A stretch of 64,000 bases of DNA from Nitrososphaera sp. (GTDB lineage: Archaea; Thermoproteota; Nitrososphaeria; Nitrososphaerales; Nitrososphaeraceae): positions 1 through 64,000 of the forward strand of contig JAJUFP010000003.1 in the NCBI GenBank assembly GCA_029263715.1. Reading direction: 5' to 3'. The notes under the pieces are model-generated. The model saw only the letters and a program-made list of their open reading frames with translations. It was not told the DNA's origin and made no database searches. Made by a program: the position numbers and the translations under genes. Below, piece after piece: positions 59,568 to 64,000 of the stretch. Position 1 is the stretch's first letter, and every line of letters starts with the position of its first letter.

Positions 59568-59930
59568 TTGGCCGTCAACCTCTCAAACATAGAACAGGCG
59601 ATGATCTCGGAACTGAAAATAAGCGAGAATGAGGCCAAGGTTTTCGTAGCCATTGTCAAGAACGGCAAGATGGACGCCGCCACAATATCACGGATTCTTG
59701 GCTGGAATGACGAAGAACGCGCCTTGCGGACGGCAAAATCGCTCATGGCTAGGGGCATGATAATTGACATCACCAAGACAGAATTTGAGTCGCTGCATCC
59801 GCGGTATGCCATAACAAACCGTTACCGGCGACGCTGCGCAGAGGACGGCATCCCCTTCAAGAAGAATCTGCTTGTGGACAACATGGGCATCGTGCTTGAG
59901 AAGCCGTACGAGGATGCAAGGACTAAATAG
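59568..59930 (+). CDS. Winged-helix-type regulatory protein
   Basis: The 120-residue protein has LKISENEAKVFVAIVKNGKM, DAATISRILGWNDEERALRT, AKSLMARGMIIDITKTEFES, a TrmB/MarR-like winged helix (recognition region with R and K), plus a basic end. TTG 59568 is the start (TATA-like gcaattaag, ~59535). It is the first of three closely spaced genes (59568-60659) on the plus strand. A DNA-binding role is likely but the target is unknown. Confidence 0.65.
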   Translation: MAVNLSNIEQAMISELKISENEAKVFVAIVKNGKMDAATISRILGWNDEERALRTAKSLMARGMIIDITKTEFESLHPRYAITNRYRRRCAEDGIPFKKNLLVDNMGIVLEKPYEDARTK

Positions 59931-59955
59931 GCCTGCAGGAACCCAATATTGCAGA

Positions 59956-60366
59956 ATGGCGACTTCGGATCCCACCGGCGGAGACAAAGTAGTCTATTTC
60001 GGAGTTATCAACATCAACGAGAACGGCAGGACTCTGGGCTCTGTCGACATCTGGCGCAGCCTGCTTACAAAAGAGATGTTCTGCGAGGAAAAGCGCCTTG
60101 GCATACTTGAAATTGTCGACTACATCGGCATGCCCAGAATTGAAAAGGACAAGAAATGGGCAGTTGCCGTCAGCCGCAAGCGCAAGGGCCATCTGCGCTG
60201 GCGCCTGGTCAAGCTCATCAGGGAAGGCGGATTCTCCTTTGCCGACGCCGACGACAAGACCGTCGAGGTGAACGTCAGGGATTTCAAGATAGCCGACCCG
60301 GAGTGGTGGAGCTTTCTGGTAGAAGAGAACGTTAACCGTAACATGGAAGTAGAAGAGGACAGGTAA
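59956..60366 (+). CDS. Hypothetical protein, 136 residues, in a three-gene operon
   Basis: Unrecognised. ATG 59956 is the start, as the frame upstream runs inside the wHTH gene. It has VYFGVININENGRTLGSVDI, FCEEKRLGILEIVDYIGMPR, VSRKRKGHLRWRLVKLIREG and a C-terminal WWSFLVEENVNRNMEVEEDR. It is soluble, beta/alpha mixed, without known motifs. Its TAA overlaps the ATG of the next gene (TAATG). Confidence 0.5.
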   Translation: MATSDPTGGDKVVYFGVININENGRTLGSVDIWRSLLTKEMFCEEKRLGILEIVDYIGMPRIEKDKKWAVAVSRKRKGHLRWRLVKLIREGGFSFADADDKTVEVNVRDFKIADPEWWSFLVEENVNRNMEVEEDR

Positions 60367-60659
60367 TGCAGCGGGACAACGACGTGCCTGTTACCGTATT
60401 TATAAAAAGCGCCAGCGGAAGCGAGGTTGCCAGCAAATTGACGGGGTACTTTGTTATAAAGGGCCAGGAATTCCGGTTCACCGCCATCGCGTTTGGCAGG
60501 ATAGGGGGGCACAACGCCCATGTCAAGATACCGAAAACCACGCTAGCCAAAGTGGCCAAGATGGGAATAGACCCGGAAGCTCTGCAGCTTGTGATTCAGC
60601 AAAAGATAGTGCAGGGTGACGTTACGCTTCCAGAGGGGCTAAAGCCACCATCAGAGTAA
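60366..60659 (+). CDS. Hypothetical protein, 97 residues, third gene of the same operon
   Basis: Unrecognised. The protein reads [20 protein letters not shown], then [20 protein letters not shown] and [19 protein letters not shown] near the C-terminus. It is beta-rich at the start, helical later, no TM. ATG 60366 overlaps the previous stop codon. It converges on mtnP with a 9-bp overlap. Confidence 0.5.
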   Translation: MQRDNDVPVTVFIKSASGSEVASKLTGYFVIKGQEFRFTAIAFGRIGGHNAHVKIPKTTLAKVAKMGIDPEALQLVIQQKIVQGDVTLPEGLKPPSE

Positions 60660-61448
60660 AGCCCCTTCCAGGGCGCTGCCGCAGCCGCATTCAAACTCTG
60701 AAGGGATCGCCGGTATCAGCTCTGCTATCAACTTCTTGGTCTTCTCGACATTCTTGTGCAGTGTCTCGATGATCTCCTTTGAGCTGACTGGCTGCTCGGC
60801 CCAGACGTCATAGTCTGTGACGGTGGATATTGAAAGGTAGCAGATCTCGGCTTCCCGTGCCAGCGTGCATTCAGGCACCAGGGTCATCCCGATGATGTCT
60901 GCCTTCATGATGTCGCGGAAGAATTTTGATTCAGCGCGGGTGGAAAAACGCGGCCCTTCCACACAGACGTATGTAGCCTTTGACTGAAACGGGTAATTCA
61001 GCTTGCCTATTACTTTGGATGCAACTGACCGCAGCTGCGGGCAGAAGGGGTCGGCCATGGAAATGTGGCAGATCTGACCGCCGTCGTAGAAGGTATACTG
61101 CCGGCCTTTAGTAAAGTCGATGAACTGATCTGGAAGCGCGATATCTCCAGGTTTGTAGTCGTAGCTCAAACTGCCGACAGCAGACGGTGCAATGATACGC
61201 CTTACCCCAAGCTCCTTGAAGGCCCAGATGTTGGCCCTGGCGTTTATCCTGTGCGGGGGTATCCTGTGGCTCTTGCCGTGCCTTGGAATGAAGGCCACCT
61301 TTCTGCCCGCATACTCTCCTATGGTTATCAGGTCCGAGGGATCTCCATACGGCGTGTAGACCTTGATCTCACGCTTGTCGCTAAAGAGCCCCGGATCGTA
61401 CACGCCGGTGCCGCCGATGATGCCAATGTCTGCGCTTTCTTTGGCCAT
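60651..61448 (-). CDS. mtnP: S-methyl-5'-thioadenosine phosphorylase
   Basis: The 265-residue enzyme has [60 protein letters not shown] and [20 protein letters not shown], typical of MTA phosphorylase/PNP family 2. It splits methylthioadenosine into adenine and methylthioribose 1-phosphate. ATG 61448 overlaps the stop of apt by 1 bp (TGATG), so the two act as one salvage operon. Confidence 0.93.
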   Translation of the reverse strand: MAKESADIGIIGGTGVYDPGLFSDKREIKVYTPYGDPSDLITIGEYAGRKVAFIPRHGKSHRIPPHRINARANIWAFKELGVRRIIAPSAVGSLSYDYKPGDIALPDQFIDFTKGRQYTFYDGGQICHISMADPFCPQLRSVASKVIGKLNYPFQSKATYVCVEGPRFSTRAESKFFRDIMKADIIGMTLVPECTLAREAEICYLSISTVTDYDVWAEQPVSSKEIIETLHKNVEKTKKLIAELIPAIPSEFECGCGSALEGALL

Positions 61449-61990
61449 CAGTCATACACCACCATCGACTCTACCCTGTAGCCCATCTTCTTCAGCTTGT
61501 CAGCGCCCTGAAGCCCGGCCAGCTCTATTACAAAGGCAAAGCCGGCCACCTTGCCGCCAAGCTCTTCGACCAGCTTTGATGCGGCAACTGCGGTGCCGCC
61601 GGTTGCTATCAGGTCGTCGGCTATCAGCACTTTCTGGCCCTTCTTGATGGAGCTGTCTTGAATCTCCATCACCGCGTTTCCGTATTCTATGTCGTACGAC
61701 TTTTTTATCGTCTTGCCTGGAAGCTTGCCGGCCTTGCGGATCATTATCATGCCCGTGCCAAATTTCATGGCAAGGGCCGTTGCCACCACAAAGCCCCTGG
61801 ATTCTATGCCGGCAATTGCGTCAACCTTGGCCTTGCCAAACCTGCGGTAGAACTCGTCGGCAATGTACTTCAACGCCGCAGCATCGCGGAAAACTGGGTT
61901 GACATCGCGGAAAAGTATGCCGGGTTTTGGAAAATCGGGATGTTTTGTTATTATTTCGTCAAGATCAAGGTGCTTGGTTTTTGAAACCAC
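61448..61990 (-). CDS. apt: Adenine phosphoribosyltransferase
   Basis: The 180-residue enzyme turns adenine and PRPP into AMP. It has [40 protein letters not shown], and the PRPP loop [23 protein letters not shown] 61990 lies 26 nt after TATA-like ccttttta (~62016). Upstream of mtnP in the same operon: MtnP releases adenine from MTA and Apt recovers it. An inverted repeat lies in the shared promoter at 62029-62046. Confidence 0.94.
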   Translation of the reverse strand: MVSKTKHLDLDEIITKHPDFPKPGILFRDVNPVFRDAAALKYIADEFYRRFGKAKVDAIAGIESRGFVVATALAMKFGTGMIMIRKAGKLPGKTIKKSYDIEYGNAVMEIQDSSIKKGQKVLIADDLIATGGTAVAASKLVEELGGKVAGFAFVIELAGLQGADKLKKMGYRVESMVVYD

Positions 61991-62028
61991 GCCATCTAAG
62001 CCAATTTCTGGCTGTAAAAAGGTTGCGA

Positions 62029-62046
62029 AGTAAGCACTGGCTTACT
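62029..62046. promoter_or_regulatory. Inverted repeat in the apt/zincin divergent promoter
   Basis: AGTAAGC-actg-GCTTACT, 7-bp perfect arms with a 4-nt centre, lies between the apt TATA-like box (~62016, minus) and that of the zincin gene (gctttatacac, 62051-62061, plus). It could control both transcripts. Confidence 0.4.
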
Positions 62047-62081
62047 GCCGGCTTTATACACCGGAACTGCGAATTAACACC

Positions 62082-62582
62082 GTGCTTACAGAACGGCAGC
62101 TGCAGTTCCGTGCCAAAGTCTCCGCGTTTAAGGACTTTAACGAGGCATTCGAGCTGGTAAAATCGGCCGTTTTTACAAAATTCAAGATGCACAGGGCAGG
62201 TCTGAGCCTTGTCCTGCAGGTGATGCCCACTCGCCTTGGGGCCTATCACATCCTTGGATCAAACGTCATTGCTGTGAACAGCTACGTTCTGGCTGCCATA
62301 AAGAACATGACAGTGCCTGAAGAGTACAACGCCTACCTGTTCATGGTGCTTGCCCATGAATACCTGCACAGCCTTGGTATTGTGGATGAAAACACAGTCC
62401 GGCAGATGACTTTTGACCTCTGCCAGACGCTGCTGGGAGATGATCATTCCGCAACCAAGATGGCAAAAGAGGACCCTTCATCGCTGTATCCGCAGCTAAA
62501 GGATATGGTAAATACGCAGTTTGGAAGGGAATTTCGGGTGGTCAGGAATTTTGATAAGGCCAACCAGTCCTACATACAGTAG
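62082..62582 (+). CDS. Predicted zinc metalloprotease-like (zincin) protein
   Basis: The 166-residue protein has LFMVLAHEYLHSLGIVDENT (HExxH with a third His/Glu possible later in GDDHSATK) in a helical context, as in small stand-alone zincins. GTG 62082 lies 26 nt after TATA-like ctttatacac (~62056), suggesting a leaderless message. There is no signal peptide. Whether it is an active protease is uncertain. It is divergent from apt-mtnP. Confidence 0.7.
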   Translation: MLTERQLQFRAKVSAFKDFNEAFELVKSAVFTKFKMHRAGLSLVLQVMPTRLGAYHILGSNVIAVNSYVLAAIKNMTVPEEYNAYLFMVLAHEYLHSLGIVDENTVRQMTFDLCQTLLGDDHSATKMAKEDPSSLYPQLKDMVNTQFGREFRVVRNFDKANQSYIQ

Positions 62583-62700
62583 CCACGGAGACAATTAGTC
62601 TGTACTAAATTTTACGCAAGAATCCGTGCAGAAATTGTACTTTTTCCAATGTAAGGGAGTTGAGAATGTATAAATAAGATAGAGGGAAAAGTACAACACC

Positions 62701-64000
62701 ATGCCAATTAGGAATGGGGCCGAATACATTCAGAGCCTCAGGGGAAGAGACGTAAAGGTATACCTTTTCGGAGAGTTAGTAAAGGAGCCGGTGGATCATC
62801 CCATGATCCGGCCATCGATCAATGCTGTTGCAGCAACCTATGATCTTGCTAATGAAGATCCGGAAATTGCATCCGCTCAGTCCTCGCTTTCTGGACTCTC
62901 AGTAAACAGATTCCTTCACATAGCGGAAAGCGCAGAGGACCTGGTCAACCAGAACCGCATGCAAAGAAAGCTTGGCCAGCTGACTGGAACATGCTTCCAA
63001 CGCTGCGTGGGAATGGATGCCCTGAACTCGCTTTATTCTACAACGTATGAGATAGACCAGAAGCACGGCACACAGTACCACAAACGGCTGATAGAATTCA
63101 TCAAAAAAGTACAGCAGGAAAACCTGGTCATAGGCGGTGCCATGACCGACGTCAAGGGAGATCGCAGTCTCTCGCCAAGCCAGCAGCCTGACCCGGACAT
63201 GTTTGTCCATATAACAAAGCGCGATGCCAACGGCATCTACGTCACCGGCGCCAAGGCGCACCAGACTGGATGCATCAACTCCCACTGGATTATCATCATG
63301 CCTACCATGAGGCTGAAGGGGGAAGACAAGGATTACGCCATCGTCGGTGCAATCCCGGTGGACGCAAAGGGGATCACCTACATCTATGGAAGGCAATCCT
63401 GCGACACCAGAAGCATGGAGGAAGGCGAAATCGATTCTGGCAATTCCAGGTTCGCCGGACAGGAGGCTATGATAATACTGGACAACGTGTTCATACCAAA
63501 CGAGCTGATATTCATGGACGGCGAGTACGAGTTTGCCGCCATGCTGGTTGAAAGGTTCACCTGCTACCACAGGAGAAGCTACGTCTGCAAGACGGGCCTT
63601 GGAGATGTTCTTATCGGCGCAGCAGCGGCAATAGCAGACTATAACGGCATCAGCAGCGCATCTCATATCAAGGACAAGCTGGTCGAGATGACGCACCTCA
63701 ATGAAACGATCTTTGCGGCTGGAATCGCGTCCTCATTTATGGCCCACAAGACGGCTTCAGGCAACTGGCAGAACGACGACATGCTGGCCAACGTTTGCAA
63801 GCACAACGTTACAAGGTTCCCCTATGAAATAGGCCGCATTGCCCAAGACATAGCCGGCGGCCTTATGGTTACTATGCCGTCAGAAAAGGACTTCCGCAGC
63901 CCCTCAACCGGACCGCTGCTTGAAAAGTATCTTAAGGGCAGAAAGGGCGTATCCACCGAGAACAGGATGCGTGTGCTCCGGCTGATAGAGAACATGACCC
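62701..64000 (+). CDS. 4-hydroxybutyryl-CoA dehydratase, partial
   Basis: The frame runs from ATG 62701 off the right edge (433 residues visible of about 500). This radical [4Fe-4S]-flavoenzyme dehydrates 4-hydroxybutyryl-CoA to crotonyl-CoA, the key step of the 3-hydroxypropionate/4-hydroxybutyrate CO2-fixation cycle. Iron-sulfur ligands match the clostridial enzyme in GQLTGTCFQRCVGMDA (Cys98, Cys102) and ERFTCYHRRSYVCKTG (His290, Cys296). ATG follows TATA-like gtataaataag (62668-62678), so the message is leaderless. Confidence 0.95.
   Translation, partial: MPIRNGAEYIQSLRGRDVKVYLFGELVKEPVDHPMIRPSINAVAATYDLANEDPEIASAQSSLSGLSVNRFLHIAESAEDLVNQNRMQRKLGQLTGTCFQRCVGMDALNSLYSTTYEIDQKHGTQYHKRLIEFIKKVQQENLVIGGAMTDVKGDRSLSPSQQPDPDMFVHITKRDANGIYVTGAKAHQTGCINSHWIIIMPTMRLKGEDKDYAIVGAIPVDAKGITYIYGRQSCDTRSMEEGEIDSGNSRFAGQEAMIILDNVFIPNELIFMDGEYEFAAMLVERFTCYHRRSYVCKTGLGDVLIGAAAAIADYNGISSASHIKDKLVEMTHLNETIFAAGIASSFMAHKTASGNWQNDDMLANVCKHNVTRFPYEIGRIAQDIAGGLMVTMPSEKDFRSPSTGPLLEKYLKGRKGVSTENRMRVLRLIENMT

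Noticed and set aside
1-64000. tRNA genes, CRISPR arrays, IS elements and integrase attachment sites
   Set aside because: I looked through the intergenic gaps on both strands and saw no cloverleaf, regular repeat-spacer pattern or transposase; only the 5S rRNA was found.

Overview
The window is a stretch of chromosome from an ammonia-oxidising archaeon of the Nitrososphaeria (Thaumarchaeota), most likely a Nitrososphaera-like soil lineage. The evidence is a 4-hydroxybutyryl-CoA dehydratase (marker of the 3-hydroxypropionate/4-hydroxybutyrate CO2-fixation cycle), a membrane-anchored blue-copper protein, TBP, ABCE1, fibrillarin/Nop5, Trm1, Rio1 and Dim2-like archaeal information genes, PII proteins and mannosyl-3-phosphoglycerate synthase. 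No bacterial-type operons, IS elements, CRISPR arrays or tRNAs were seen; one isolated 5S rRNA lies on the minus strand. Many genes have a TATA-like box centred about 26 nt before an ATG, GTG or TTG, which points to leaderless transcripts. I used this spacing to choose starts, often shorter than the longest open frame.

Left part (1-9 kb, AT-richer, accessory): a truncated protein with a tail/baseplate-like N-terminus and an Ig-like module, a second small Ig-like protein, two orphan small proteins, a metallopeptidase with an N-terminal peptidoglycan-binding-like domain, a receptor-like protein with five Ig-type repeats, and a glycosidase. The first 3.8 kb looks like the flank of a contractile-injection or tail-like locus; this is an inference. 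From 9 to 19.5 kb come transport and stress genes: a ClC channel with a coupled 43-aa leader protein, a DASS symporter, an ATP-cone protein, the cupredoxin, a CNNM/CorC protein, a Na+/Ca2+ exchanger and UspA. The 10.9-11.7 kb gap holds what appears to be a decayed membrane-protein gene.

From 19.5 to 23.2 kb lies a compact regulatory region: an Lrp-type RAM protein, a GCS2 glutamate-cysteine-ligase-like enzyme, a cupin with an apparent one-base frameshift, a zinc-ribbon protein, an ArsR-like regulator and a 26-aa membrane peptide. The same 14-bp palindrome occurs at two of these promoters and nearly so at a third. From 23 to 36 kb: asparagine synthetase, HAD phosphatase plus mpgS (compatible solute), a CPA2 antiporter, hemerythrin, a MoxR/VWA pair, and a non-oxidative pentose-phosphate operon in which the transketolase N-subunit is fused to ribulose-phosphate 3-epimerase.

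From 36 kb to the end the sequence is denser and more GC-rich, with core genes: aminopeptidase, 5S rRNA, ABCE1-Trm5, two PII-type proteins around a dodecin, a site-2 protease, a LarA-like protein, pyrE, LemA, TPM, TBP, signal peptidase, nop5-flpA, rnhB, trm1, rio1-dim2, ubiX, a PfkB kinase, the apt-mtnP methylthioadenosine salvage pair, and the start of 4-hydroxybutyryl-CoA dehydratase running off the right edge.
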